Of a stretch of 64,000 nt of DNA, positions 31,203 to 39,968 are shown piece after piece. The translations under genes and the position numbers were made by a program. Below the pieces are notes generated by a model. That model was not told the origin of the DNA, searched no databases, and saw only the letters and a program-made list of their open reading frames with translations. The stretch covers positions 186,001 to 250,000 of the forward strand of contig NZ_CP047173.1 in NCBI RefSeq assembly GCF_009834185.1, in the 5' to 3' direction. Source of the DNA: Rathayibacter sp. VKM Ac-2760. GTDB lineage: Bacteria; Actinomycetota; Actinomycetes; Actinomycetales; Microbacteriaceae. Each line of letters begins with the position of its first letter. Position 1 is the first letter of the stretch.

Positions 31203-32257
31203 CCGCCGTCCAGTCCCGGCCCGCTCCCTCCGCCACCGCGCTTGCGGTCGCGGCCGGCCGCCGCCGCCGCGGGGTCCGGCGCCGGGTCGTCGTGGCCGTG
31301 CTCGTCGCGCTCCTCGTCGTCGTCTTCGCCGTCTCGCTGATCGTCGGGCAGACGATCTACTCGCCGGCGGAGGTCGTCCGGGTGATCCTCGGCGAGCAGG
31401 TGCCCGGCGCCTCCTTCACCGTGGGGCGACTGCGCCTGCCGCGCGCGATCCTCGGCGTGCTGGTCGGCCTCTGCTTCGGCCTGGGCGGCGTCGCCTTCCA
31501 GACCATGCTGCGCAATCCGCTGGCCAGCCCCGACATCATCGGGATCAGCGCCGGGGCGAGCGCCGCCGCGGCCTTCGCGATCGTCACGCTGTCGCTCGGA
31601 GCGACGCAGGTCTCGGTCCTCGCGATCGTCGCCGGCCTGCTGGTCGCCCTCGTCGTCTACGCCCTCTCCTACCGCAGCGGCGTGGCCGGCACCCGGCTGA
31701 TCCTGATCGGCATCGGCGTCGCCGCGATGCTCGACAGCGTCACCGCCTACGTCCTCTCCCGCGCCGCCGCCTTCGACTTCCAGGAGGCCAGCCGCTGGCT
31801 CACCGGCAGCCTGAACGGCGCGCGCTGGGGCGAGGTCGTCCCGGTGCTGATCGCGATGGTGGTGCTCACCCCCGTCCTGCTCGCCCGGTCGCGCGACCTC
31901 TCGGGCACGCAGCTGGGAGACGACACGGCCGCCGCGCTGGGCATCCGGGTGAACCGCACCCGCCTGGTCGTCATCGTCGCCGCCGTCGGCCTGATCGCCT
32001 TCGCGACCGCGGCGGCCGGCCCGATCGCGTTCGTCGCCTTCCTCTCCGGCCCCATCGCCGCGCGCCTGGTCGGCCCCGGCCGCTCGCTGCTGATCCCGTC
32101 GGCCCTGGTCGGCGCGCTGCTCGTGCTCGTCGCCGACTTCGTCGGGCAGTACGGGCTCGGCCTGCGCTACCCGGTCGGCGTCGTCACCGGCGTGCTCGGT
32201 GCGCCGTACCTGATCTACCTCATCGTCCGCAGCAACCGATCGGGAGGGTCCCTGTGA
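31199..32257 (+). CDS. FecCD-family iron-siderophore ABC transporter permease 2
   Basis: 352 residues from a GTG overlapping the previous stop (GTGA). It has an Arg-rich cytoplasmic N-terminus, then the FecCD motif GVAFQTMLRNPLASPDIIGI and coupling loop LSGTQLGDDTAAALGIRVNR. This is the second half of the permease dimer. It is translationally coupled to both neighbours: the next gene starts inside its stop codon. Confidence 0.93.
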   Translation: MTAVQSRPAPSATALAVAAGRRRRGVRRRVVVAVLVALLVVVFAVSLIVGQTIYSPAEVVRVILGEQVPGASFTVGRLRLPRAILGVLVGLCFGLGGVAFQTMLRNPLASPDIIGISAGASAAAAFAIVTLSLGATQVSVLAIVAGLLVALVVYALSYRSGVAGTRLILIGIGVAAMLDSVTAYVLSRAAAFDFQEASRWLTGSLNGARWGEVVPVLIAMVVLTPVLLARSRDLSGTQLGDDTAAALGIRVNRTRLVVIVAAVGLIAFATAAAGPIAFVAFLSGPIAARLVGPGRSLLIPSALVGALLVLVADFVGQYGLGLRYPVGVVTGVLGAPYLIYLIVRSNRSGGSL

Positions 32258-33090
32258 CCGCCGAGCACACCCTCACCGTCGAGTCCCTCACCCTGGGCTA
32301 CGGCGACCGGACCGTGGTCGACGGCCTCGACCTCGTCGTCCCGCCCGGCCGGATCACCGCGATCGTCGGCGCGAACGCCTGCGGCAAGTCGACCCTCCTC
32401 CGCTCGATGTCGCGCCTGCTCGCCCCGCGCGCGGGCACCGTGCTGCTCGACGGCAAGGCGGTGCATAGGACGCCCGCCAAGCAGCTCGCCCGCACCCTGG
32501 GCCTCCTGCCGCAGTCGCCGATCGCTCCGGAGGGGATCACCGTCGCCGATCTCGTCGGCCGCGGCCGCCACCCGCACCAGGGCATCCTCAGCCGCTGGAA
32601 CGCGCACGACGACGAGGCCGTCGCGACCGCGCTCGACGCGACCGACACCGCGAGCCTCGCCGATCGCGCCGTCGACGAGCTCAGCGGCGGGCAGCGCCAG
32701 CGGGTCTGGATCGCGATGGCCCTCGCCCAGGAGACCGACCTGCTGCTGCTGGACGAGCCGACCACCTTCCTCGACGTCAGTCACCAGGTCGAGGTGCTCG
32801 ACCTCCTCGTCGACCTCAACCGCCACCGCGGGACGACCGTCGTGATGGTCCTGCACGACCTCAACCTCGCGGCCCGCTACGCCGACCACCTCGTCGCCCT
32901 CGCCGGGGGCACCGTGCACGCCGCCGGCACCCCCGCCGAGGTCCTGACCGAGGACACCGTCCGCGCCGTCTTCGGCCTGGACAGCCGCATCATCACCGAC
33001 CCCACCTCGGGAACTCCCCTGATGCTCCCGCTCGGCCGCCACCGCCTGACCGCCGGCGCCGCCGAGTCCGACCTGCGGCCCCTCGGCTGA
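32254..33090 (+). CDS. Iron-siderophore ABC transporter ATP-binding protein
   Basis: 278 residues, GTG start overlapping the permease stop. Complete ATPase motifs are present: Walker A GANACGKST, Q-loop in GLLPQSPIAPEGITV, signature LSGGQRQRVWIAMALAQ, Walker B LLLLDEPTTFLD and the H-loop MVLHDLNLAARYADH. This is FepC-type, energising ferric-siderophore import. It is the last gene of the iron operon; no terminator hairpin stands out directly after the stop. Confidence 0.94.
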   Translation: MTAEHTLTVESLTLGYGDRTVVDGLDLVVPPGRITAIVGANACGKSTLLRSMSRLLAPRAGTVLLDGKAVHRTPAKQLARTLGLLPQSPIAPEGITVADLVGRGRHPHQGILSRWNAHDDEAVATALDATDTASLADRAVDELSGGQRQRVWIAMALAQETDLLLLDEPTTFLDVSHQVEVLDLLVDLNRHRGTTVVMVLHDLNLAARYADHLVALAGGTVHAAGTPAEVLTEDTVRAVFGLDSRIITDPTSGTPLMLPLGRHRLTAGAAESDLRPLG

Positions 33091-33194
33091 CCGCCCTGGC
33101 CCGGGTCTCCTCCCCAAGCGCGAGGTCTCCGCGCTCTCCACGAAGTTCAAGCCCACCCTGGCTCTTGAGCAGCAGGGTGGACTGGAATACCCTG

Positions 33195-33410
33195 ATGACC
33201 AGGCCGCAGAAGTACCGCGACGTCACGAGATTCCTCCGCTCGCGCGGGTGGGAGCGCACCCGGCAGCGAGGGAGCCACGAGACGTGGAGCCCCGCCGAGG
33301 GCGGGGCGACCATCACCCTCGTGCAGCACCGGGGCGAGGTCTCACCCGGCGTCGTCCGCCAGCTGCAAGCGGTCTTCGCGGACACCCCGAGCGATTGGAA
33401 CCGACCATGA
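33195..33410 (+). CDS. HicA-like mRNA interferase toxin
   Basis: 71 residues. It matches the HicA/YcfA double-stranded-RNA-binding fold: KYRDVTRFLRSRGWERTRQR, GSHETW with the catalytic histidine, and the C-terminal GEVSPGVVRQLQAVF. HicA toxins cleave mRNA. The ATG at 33195 gives the normal length; an in-frame GTG (33177) and TTG (33165) upstream are alternatives. The stop overlaps the antitoxin start by 4 nt (ATGA), the usual coupling of hicAB pairs. It sits just beyond the iron operon. Confidence 0.82.
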   Translation: MTRPQKYRDVTRFLRSRGWERTRQRGSHETWSPAEGGATITLVQHRGEVSPGVVRQLQAVFADTPSDWNRP

Positions 33411-33859
33411 CGAGCGGACCCCGGGTCCTCGCGGCCCGCGCCTACCGGGACGGCACCCCCTGGTGGACGATCGAGATCCCCGAGCTGACGTCGACCGCGC
33501 CGAACGGCGCGGAGATCGTCGCGACCGGAGGCGCGGTCTCGACCCGCGGCATCCCGGCCGCCGCCCGCGAGCTCGCCGCCGTGCACCTCGACGTCGGCGT
33601 CGACGAGGTGGACGTGCGGGTGATCGTCGAGGCGCCGCCCGAGGTCCTCGCGATCTGGGACGAGGGCGCTCGCGCCGAGGAGGCGGCCCGCGCGGCCCTC
33701 CGGCACGCCGGCGAGCTCCGCCGCGAGGCCGTGCGCGCCCTCCGCACCGACGGCTACACCGTCGAGGCCGTCGCGGCCGCCCTGCGGATCAGCCCCGCGC
33801 GCGTCTCGCAGCTCGCGGCGTCCCCCGGAGCGGGGGGCGCGCTGGAGAAGACCGCCTGA
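33407..33859 (+). CDS. HicB-like antitoxin with C-terminal DNA-binding helix-turn-helix
   Basis: 150 residues. The N-terminal half has the partially degraded RNase H-like fold of HicB (RAYRDGTPWWTIEIPELTST, with the conserved aromatic and proline). The C-terminal part is a helix-turn-helix (YTVEAVAAALRISPARVSQL) that would bind the hicAB promoter and autoregulate. It is longer than many HicB proteins because of the linker helix EEAARAALRHAGELRREAVR. Coupled to hicA by ATGA overlap; a possible long-loop terminator follows. Confidence 0.78.
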   Translation: MTSGPRVLAARAYRDGTPWWTIEIPELTSTAPNGAEIVATGGAVSTRGIPAAARELAAVHLDVGVDEVDVRVIVEAPPEVLAIWDEGARAEEAARAALRHAGELRREAVRALRTDGYTVEAVAAALRISPARVSQLAASPGAGGALEKTA

Positions 33860-33869
33860 CGAGCCGCGC

Positions 33870-33929
33870 GACGAAGGCCGAGCGCCCAGAACTGCCCGGG
33901 ATTCCGCGGATCCGGTTGTCCGGCCTTCG
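33870..33929 (+). terminator. Possible terminator after hicB
   Basis: A 10-bp stem, ACGAAGGCCG (33870-33879) with CGGCCTTCGT (33920-33929), around a 40-nt loop directly after the hicB stop. The long loop lowers certainty. Confidence 0.5.
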
Positions 33930-34002
33930 TTCCGCGGGCGACTCCGAGGCCACCGGCGCGCTGGAGCCGCGCGGACCCGCTGCGGCGCGCAGATGTCGGA
34001 CG

Positions 34003-34042
34003 TGTAAACGGTTCCAGGCGGCGACCGGGGGGCGTATACGAT
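34003..34042 (+). promoter_or_regulatory. CRE-like LacI-family operator and -10 element upstream of the GH65 operon
   Basis: TGTAAACGGTTCCA (34003-34016) fits the LacI/GalR-family CRE pattern (TGWAANCGNTNWCA) at 13 of 14 positions. A TATACGAT element (34035-34042) about 20 nt downstream could be the extended -10, placing the operator over the -35 region, where a repressor would block initiation. The regulator is not in this window. Confidence 0.6.
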
Positions 34043-34118
34043 ACCCGGTGTCCGTGCGGACGGCCTGTCGCCGGCGGAGCCCGCCGCACTCGAGCCCCGA
34101 TCAGAGGTCCTCCCCGCT

Positions 34119-34898
34119 GTGACTGCATCACCGACGCGCCCCGACGCCTCCGCCCTCCGCGAGACCCGGGCGCTCCTCTTCGACCTCGACGGCGTCCTCA
34201 CGCCGACCGCCGACGTGCACATGCAGGCCTGGGCCCGCCTCTTCGCGCCGTACCTCGAGTCGCGCGGCATCGCCGAGGGCTACACGGACGCCGACTACTT
34301 CCGGTACATCGACGGCCGCCCGCGCTACGACGGCGTCCGCGCCCTGCTCGCCTCCCGCGGGATCACCCTCCCCGAGGGATCGCCGAGCGACGACCCCGCG
34401 CTCGAGACCGTCTGCGGACTCGGCAATCGCAAGAACGACGCGTTCAACCAGACCCTGGCCGAGGAGGGCGTCGCGCCCTACCCCGGCTCGCGCGCCCTGG
34501 TCGACGCCGCGATCGCCGCGGGCGTCGAGGTCGCCGTCGTCACCTCCTCCCGCAACGGCGTGCCCGTGCTCGAGGCCGCCGGGATCCGCGACCGCTTCGA
34601 GGTCGTCGTCGACGGGCTCCTCGCCGCCCGGGAGTCGATCGCCGGCAAGCCCGCGCCCGACACCTACCTGCACGCCGCGCAGCTGCTCGGCCTCACCGCC
34701 GCCGAGTGCGTGGTCGTGGAGGACGCGCACTCCGGAGTCGCCGCCGGCCGCGCGGGCGCCTTCGGCCTCGTCGTCGGCGTCGACCGGGGCGTCGGCCGCG
34801 ACACCCTCCTCGAGCACGGCGCCGACATCGTCGTCGACGACCTCGCCGAGCTGCTCCCCTTCCTCCCCACCGCCCCCGCCCCCGAGGACGCCGCATGA
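34119..34898 (+). CDS. pgmB: Beta-phosphoglucomutase family HAD hydrolase
   Basis: 259 residues, GTG start. HAD motif I is LLFDLDGVLTPTADVH (nucleophile and acid Asp), followed by a helical cap; motif II is VVTSSRNGVPVLEA, and motifs III/IV are GKPAPDTYLHAAQLLG and VVVEDAHSGVAAGRAGAFG. Its position directly before a GH65 phosphorylase (4-nt overlap) strongly suggests beta-phosphoglucomutase, converting beta-glucose 1-phosphate from the phosphorylase into glucose 6-phosphate. A ribosome site GAGGTCC lies upstream. The gene sits below a CRE-like operator. Confidence 0.88.
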   Translation: MTASPTRPDASALRETRALLFDLDGVLTPTADVHMQAWARLFAPYLESRGIAEGYTDADYFRYIDGRPRYDGVRALLASRGITLPEGSPSDDPALETVCGLGNRKNDAFNQTLAEEGVAPYPGSRALVDAAIAAGVEVAVVTSSRNGVPVLEAAGIRDRFEVVVDGLLAARESIAGKPAPDTYLHAAQLLGLTAAECVVVEDAHSGVAAGRAGAFGLVVGVDRGVGRDTLLEHGADIVVDDLAELLPFLPTAPAPEDAA

Positions 34899-37399
34899 AC
34901 CCCATCACCTCCGACCCGCTCGACCGCAACCGGTTCCCCGTCGACGAGTGGGCCCTGGTCGAGACCGAGTTCGCCACCGAGCTGCAGGGCCGCACCGAGA
35001 CGCTCTTCGCGACCGGCAACGGCTACCTGGGCCTGCGCGGCAACGTCGAGGAGGGCCGCGACGGCTACGCCTACGGCACCTTCATCAACGGCTTCCACGA
35101 GACCTGGCCCATCCGCCACGCGGAGGAGGCGTTCGGCTTCGCCCGCGTCGGCCAGACCATCGTCAACGTGCCGGACGCGAAGATCATCCGCCTCTACGTC
35201 GACGACGAGCCGTTCGTGCTGAGCGAGGCCGACGTCCTCGCCTACTCGCGCCGCCTCGACTTCGCGAACGGCGTGCTCACCCGCGAGCTGGAGTGGCGCA
35301 CCCCCTCGGGCAAGCGCGTGCTGATCCGCTCCCGCCGCCTGGTCTCCTTCACCGACCGGCACCTCGCGATCCTCGACTACGAGGTCGAGATGCTCGACCA
35401 CGACGCCTCGGTCCTGATCTCGAGCCAGATCCTCAACCGCCAGGACGGCGTCGACGAGTACCACGCGCCCTCGGGCAGCGAGGCCGCCGGCTTCGACCCG
35501 CGGAAGGCCGAGTCCTTCGAGGATCGGGTGCTCCAGCCGGGCCTCAAGCGGGTCAGCGGCACGCGCTACCTGCTCGGCTACCGCACCACCAACTCGCGGA
35601 TGACCGTGGCCTGCGGTGCCGAGCACGTCCTCGAGACCGAGAACGAGTGGGACCAGACCTCCCAGATCGACGACGACCTCGCCAAGCACGTCTACCGCGT
35701 GAAGGCGAAGGCCGGCGTCCCGGTGCGCCTGGTGAAGACGCTGACCTACCACACCTCGCGCGGCGTCCCCGTGCGCGAGCTCGCCGACCGCTGCGACCGC
35801 ACGCTCGACCGCGCCCGCGAGACCCCGGTGGAGGAGCAGTTCACCAAGCAGCGCGAGTGGCTCGACGACTTCTGGGTCCGCTCCGACGTGCAGATCGACG
35901 GCCAGCCGGCGATCCAGCAGGCCACCCGCTGGAACCTCTTCCAGCTCGCGCAGTCGACCGCCCGCACGGACGGCGGCGGTGTCGCGGCCAAGGGCGTCTC
36001 GGGCTCCGGCTACGGCGGCCACTACTTCTGGGACACCGAGGTCTACGTCCTCCCGTTCCTCAGCTACACGGCTCCGCTCGTGGCGCGCAACGCCCTGCGC
36101 TTCCGCCAGAACATGCTCGAGGCGGCCCGCTCGCGCGCGGCCGAGCTCAACCAGCGCGGCGCGCTCTTCCCCTGGCGCACCATCAACGGCCAGGAGTCGT
36201 CGGCGTACTACGCCGCCGGCACTGCGCAGTACCACATCGACGCCGACATCTCCTATGCGCTCATGCAGTACGTCGGCGCGACCGGCGACGACGACTTCCT
36301 CGCCCGCGGCGCGATCGACATCCTGGTCGAGACCGCGCGGATGTGGGCCGACCTGGGCTTCTGGCGCAGCAACGGCGACGACCACTTCCACATCCACGGC
36401 GTCACCGGCCCGGACGAGTACACGACCGTCGTCAACGACAACCTCTACACGAACGTGATGGCCCGCTCGAACCTGCGGGCAGCCGCCCGCGCCGTCGAGC
36501 TGCTGAAGGCCGTCGAGCCGTCGGCCTACGAGCGGATGGTCGCCCGCCTGCTGCTCGACGAGGACGAGGTCATCGAGTGGGCCCGCGCGGCCGACAAGAT
36601 GCACATCCCCTTCGACGAGCGCGCCGGCATCCACCCGCAGGACGCGGCGTTCCTCGAGAAGGAGCTGTGGGACCTGGAGAACACCCCGGCGTCCAAGCGG
36701 CCGCTGCTGCTGCACTTCCACCCGCTGGTGATCTACCGCTTCCAGGTGCTCAAGCAGGCCGACGTGGTGCTCGCCCTGCTGCTGCAGGGCAACGAGTTCA
36801 CCGCGGAGCAGAAGCGCGCCGACTTCGAGTACTACGACGCGCTGACCACCGGCGATTCGACGCTCTCCGCGGTCGTGCAGTCGATCATCGCGGCGGAGGT
36901 GGGCTACAGCGAGCTGTCCCGCCACTACTTCCTCTCCGCGCTGTTCGTCGATCTGGCCGATCTGCACCGCAACACCGCCGACGGCATCCACGTCGCCTCC
37001 ACCGGCGGCGTCTGGAGCGCCCTGGTCTACGGCTTCGGCGGGATGCGCGACCACGGCGGCCGCATCACGCTCGATCCGCGCCTCCCCGACGACTGGGACC
37101 GCCTGACCTTCCGCATCAGCCTGCACGGCACGCGGGTTCGGGTCGAGGTGACCCAGGAGGCCGTGCTGCTGACCGTCGAGTCCGGCGACGCCGCGGCGAT
37201 CACCGTCCGCGGCGAGCGCGTGCACGTCGAGGCCGGCAACCCGGTCCGCGTCGGCCTCGGCCACCAGGGCCCGCGCCTGATCGGCGCGCCCACCACGTCC
37301 GACATCGAGGGCACCCGCCGCTCCGACGGCACCGTCATCACGGCATCCATCCCGACCATCTCGATGACGCCCGAGCCCGAGGTCCTGACCGGCCCGTAG
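34895..37399 (+). CDS. Glycoside hydrolase family 65 disaccharide phosphorylase
   Basis: 834 residues, typical for GH65. It begins with the N-terminal beta-sandwich (ATGNGYLGLRGNVEEGRDGY), then the (alpha/alpha)6 barrel with the general acid Glu508 in the hallmark GPDEYTTVVNDN, and the phosphate-site region GIHVASTGGVWSALVYGFGG. GH65 members cleave maltose, trehalose or kojibiose with inorganic phosphate, giving beta-glucose 1-phosphate; which substrate applies here cannot be read from motifs alone. The partner beta-phosphoglucomutase is encoded immediately upstream with ATGA overlap. Confidence 0.9.
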   Translation: MNPITSDPLDRNRFPVDEWALVETEFATELQGRTETLFATGNGYLGLRGNVEEGRDGYAYGTFINGFHETWPIRHAEEAFGFARVGQTIVNVPDAKIIRLYVDDEPFVLSEADVLAYSRRLDFANGVLTRELEWRTPSGKRVLIRSRRLVSFTDRHLAILDYEVEMLDHDASVLISSQILNRQDGVDEYHAPSGSEAAGFDPRKAESFEDRVLQPGLKRVSGTRYLLGYRTTNSRMTVACGAEHVLETENEWDQTSQIDDDLAKHVYRVKAKAGVPVRLVKTLTYHTSRGVPVRELADRCDRTLDRARETPVEEQFTKQREWLDDFWVRSDVQIDGQPAIQQATRWNLFQLAQSTARTDGGGVAAKGVSGSGYGGHYFWDTEVYVLPFLSYTAPLVARNALRFRQNMLEAARSRAAELNQRGALFPWRTINGQESSAYYAAGTAQYHIDADISYALMQYVGATGDDDFLARGAIDILVETARMWADLGFWRSNGDDHFHIHGVTGPDEYTTVVNDNLYTNVMARSNLRAAARAVELLKAVEPSAYERMVARLLLDEDEVIEWARAADKMHIPFDERAGIHPQDAAFLEKELWDLENTPASKRPLLLHFHPLVIYRFQVLKQADVVLALLLQGNEFTAEQKRADFEYYDALTTGDSTLSAVVQSIIAAEVGYSELSRHYFLSALFVDLADLHRNTADGIHVASTGGVWSALVYGFGGMRDHGGRITLDPRLPDDWDRLTFRISLHGTRVRVEVTQEAVLLTVESGDAAAITVRGERVHVEAGNPVRVGLGHQGPRLIGAPTTSDIEGTRRSDGTVITASIPTISMTPEPEVLTGP

Positions 37400-37410
37400 C
37401 CCCGGCCCCT

Positions 37411-37562
37411 GCGGGGTCTCGATACGCCCCTCCGGGCCCACTCGACCAGCAGGCAGAAGCCTTGCTGATCGAGTAGCCCGCGCAGCGGGCGTATCGAGAT
37501 CCGCCCACCGCAGGCTCGGGAGTCTCGACACGCCCGTCCAGGGCTCCTCGACCGCCGATCCC
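37411..37562. repeat. REP-like family B palindromes between GH65 and GT4 genes
   Basis: One inverted unit (GGTCTCGATACGCCCCTCCG at about 37413), one forward unit (CTGATCGAGTAGCCCGCGCA, about 37464-37503) and a degenerate unit (AGTCTCGACACGCCCGTCCA, about 37521-37552). Confidence 0.85.
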
Positions 37563-37641
37563 CGGCCGCCGGCCGCGCAGCCGGCGCCGGAACACGCGCC
37601 CGCGCAGCGAGACGGCCCGCCGTCGCTGCTAGCGTCGCCCG

Positions 37642-38901
37642 ATGGTCATGAGCAGCTCTCGGTTTCCGCCCGGTCCGCGTCCCACCGTCGCGGTCGTCAG
37701 CGATTACGCGCTCGACTACACCGGCGGCGCGCAGACGGCGATGGTCGCGGAGTGCCGGAGCCTCGTGCAGGCCGGCGTCCGCGTCCTGCTGGTCGTCCCC
37801 CGCTCCGCCACGCCGTTGCCGCTGGACGGCATCGAGCTGCACCCCCTCCCGGCGCCGCGCATCCCCGTCGTCCAGCTGCCGATCGTCCGCAACTCCCGGC
37901 GCACCCGGGCGCTGCTGACGGCGCTCTTCCGCGACGAGCAGGTCGGGACGGTCCACGTCCACTCCGAGTTCGGCCTCGCGGTCGCCGCCCTGGAGGTCGC
38001 CGCACGCCTCGGCATCCCCTCCGTCGCCACGGTGCACACCTTCTTCTGGCGCGGCGCCCCCGGTCTCGTCGGCCGCCTGGTGGCTCCGATCGCCGCGGCC
38101 CACGTCGCCGCCGTCACCGGCCGTCGCCCGCGTCTCCCGCGCGGCGGCGACGACCGCCTCGGCGAGCTCCTCCGCGACGTCACCCGGAGCGCCGCCGGCC
38201 GGGCCGACCTCGTGATCTCCCCGTCGGCCCACCAGGCCGAGGCCCTCCGGCGCACCGGACTGGCGCGGGTGGCGGTGCTGCCCAACACCGTGATCCCCCG
38301 GGCGGCCGGTGCCGACGAGGAGGCGGGCCGCGCGGGCGAGACCCCCGGCCCGCTGCGCCTGCTCTGGGTCGGCCGGTGCGCGCCGGAGAAGCGGCTCGTC
38401 CCCTTCCTCGAGGGCTGCCTCGCCGTCCTCGCGCGCGAACCCGGCGCCCTCACCGTCGAGGTGATCGGCTCCGGCCCCTCGCTCGCCCGCGCCGTCCGGC
38501 TCGCGGCGGGCTGCCCGGCCGTCGTGTTCCGCGGCTTCGTCGAGAACGGCCGGATCGGGGACGCGGTCCGCCGGTCCGATCTCGTCGCCCTCACCTCGTT
38601 CGGCTTCGACAACCAGCCGATGGTCGTGGTCGAGGCGCTGCAGGGCGGTCGCGGGATCCTCTACGTCGACCCGGCCCTGACGGAGGGTCTCGACGGCCCG
38701 GGACTGCTCGCGCCCGTGGAGCCCGCCGCCTTCGCCGCGTACCTCGAGCGGCTCTGCCGCGATCGCGCTCCGGCCCGCGCGGCGTCGGCCGCGGCGCGGG
38801 AGGCCTTCGCGGACTTCGCGCCCGAGGCGCACGCGTCGGCCCTCCTCGCGCTGCACGCGGCGGCACGCGAGCACGCGGGTCTGCGCTCCGCGGGCGAGTA
38901 G
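37642..38901 (+). CDS. Glycosyltransferase family 4 (GT-B fold)
   Basis: 419 residues. N-terminal Rossmann domain: VAVVSDYALDYTGGAQTAMV; C-terminal donor domain: LRLLWVGRCAPEKRLVPFLE and a GFDNQPMVVVEALQGGRGIL segment, which contains the acidic EX7E-type region that holds the nucleotide-sugar. Similar enzymes make phosphatidylinositol mannosides or envelope glycans. Acceptor and donor are unknown. TAGCGT lies 6 nt before the ATG and no ribosome site is present, suggesting a leaderless transcript. It converges on purQ, with a 12-bp gap. Confidence 0.87.
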   Translation: MVMSSSRFPPGPRPTVAVVSDYALDYTGGAQTAMVAECRSLVQAGVRVLLVVPRSATPLPLDGIELHPLPAPRIPVVQLPIVRNSRRTRALLTALFRDEQVGTVHVHSEFGLAVAALEVAARLGIPSVATVHTFFWRGAPGLVGRLVAPIAAAHVAAVTGRRPRLPRGGDDRLGELLRDVTRSAAGRADLVISPSAHQAEALRRTGLARVAVLPNTVIPRAAGADEEAGRAGETPGPLRLLWVGRCAPEKRLVPFLEGCLAVLAREPGALTVEVIGSGPSLARAVRLAAGCPAVVFRGFVENGRIGDAVRRSDLVALTSFGFDNQPMVVVEALQGGRGILYVDPALTEGLDGPGLLAPVEPAAFAAYLERLCRDRAPARAASAAAREAFADFAPEAHASALLALHAAAREHAGLRSAGE

Positions 38902-38913
38902 CTCCTCGGAGCG

Positions 38914-39612
38914 TCAGGCCGTGGCGACCAGCGCGCGCACCGCGGAGGTGAAGAACGCGAGCCCGTCCACACCCGAGCGCATCGCCGCCGGGGTGTCCGG
39001 GCCGAAGCCGGGCTCCACCGCGTGCTCGGGGTGCGGCATCAGACCGACGACGTTGCCGCGCGCGTTCGCGACTCCGGCGATGTCGTTCATCGAGCCGTTC
39101 GGGTTCGCGCCGAGGTAGCGGAAGACCACGCGCCCCTCGCCCTCGAGCTCCGCGAGCGTCTCGGCCGAGGCGATGTAGCCGCCCTCGCCGTTCTTCAGCG
39201 GGATGGTGATCTCCTGGCCGGCCTCGAAGTCGCTCGTCCAGACCGTGGACGCGTTCTCGACGACGAGCCGCTGGTCGCGGCAGACGAAGGAGCCGATGTC
39301 GTTGCGGATCAGGCCGCCGGGCAGCAGGTGCGCCTCGGTCAGCATCTGGAAGCCGTTGCAGATGCCGAGCACGGGAGTGCCGGCGTTCGCCGCGTCGATC
39401 ACCTCGCGCATGATCGGCGAGTGCGAGGCGATGGCGCCGCAGCGCAGGTAGTCGCCGTAGGAGAAGCCGCCGGGCAGCACGATCGCGTCGACGCCGTCGA
39501 GGTCGTGGTCGCCGTGCCAGAGCGCGACCGGCTCCGCGCCGGCGAAGCGGACCGCGCGCTGCGCGTCCCGGTCGTCGAGCGAGCCGGGGAAGGTGATGAC
39601 GCCGATGCGCAT
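38914..39612 (-). CDS. purQ: Phosphoribosylformylglycinamidine synthase subunit PurQ (glutamine amidotransferase)
   Basis: 232 residues, a class I amidotransferase: MRIGVITFPGSLDDRDAQRA, nucleophile Cys in PVLGICNGFQMLTEA, and the C-terminal His-Glu pair in GLMPHPEHAVE. It supplies ammonia to PurL. A GTG two codons upstream overlaps the purS stop, but the ATG at 39612 has GGAGG 7 nt upstream and is preferred. It forms a two-gene operon with purS. Confidence 0.95.
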   Translation of the reverse strand: MRIGVITFPGSLDDRDAQRAVRFAGAEPVALWHGDHDLDGVDAIVLPGGFSYGDYLRCGAIASHSPIMREVIDAANAGTPVLGICNGFQMLTEAHLLPGGLIRNDIGSFVCRDQRLVVENASTVWTSDFEAGQEITIPLKNGEGGYIASAETLAELEGEGRVVFRYLGANPNGSMNDIAGVANARGNVVGLMPHPEHAVEPGFGPDTPAAMRSGVDGLAFFTSAVRALVATA

Positions 39613-39614
39613 GC

Positions 39615-39863
39615 TCACGCCTCCGGGTAGTGGATGCCGACGACGTCCTCGATCACCGAGTTCGACAGCATCTCGTCGGCCAGCGCCGTGATCGAGGCGC
39701 GGACCTCGTCGGTGACCTCGTCGACCGTGATCTCGAAGCGCTTGCCCACGCGCACGCCCTGCACCGCGGAGTGGCCGAGTCGCGCGAGCGCGCCGGCGAC
39801 GGCCTTCCCCTGCGGGTCGAGCAGCTCGGCCTTGGGCATGACTTCAACGACGATCGTGGGCAC
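39615..39863 (-). CDS. purS: Phosphoribosylformylglycinamidine synthase subunit PurS
   Basis: 82 residues: MPTIVVEVMPKAELLDPQGK, AVAGALARLGHSAVQGVRVG, then KRFEI and a C-terminal helix ending VVGIHYPEA. This is the small structural subunit that bridges PurL and PurQ. GTG start with GGAG 6 nt upstream. Its stop lies directly before purQ, so the pair is co-translated. purL lies about 16 kb downstream and purC about 19 kb upstream on the same strand. Confidence 0.95.
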   Translation of the reverse strand: MPTIVVEVMPKAELLDPQGKAVAGALARLGHSAVQGVRVGKRFEITVDEVTDEVRASITALADEMLSNSVIEDVVGIHYPEA

Positions 39864-39968
39864 CGGGTTCTCCGAAGGTGTCGAGGGGCTGTGCGGATCT
39901 CCGCGCGCCCATCGTACCCGCCCGCGTCCCCGGCGATCCGGCGCGGGGAGCGGCGGCCGGGGCCGCGG

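Noticed and set aside
37027..38874. Long minus-strand frame antisense to the GH65 end and GT4 gene
   Set aside because: Arg/Ala/Gly-rich, no motifs; the GT4 gene on the plus strand has clear GT-B motifs.
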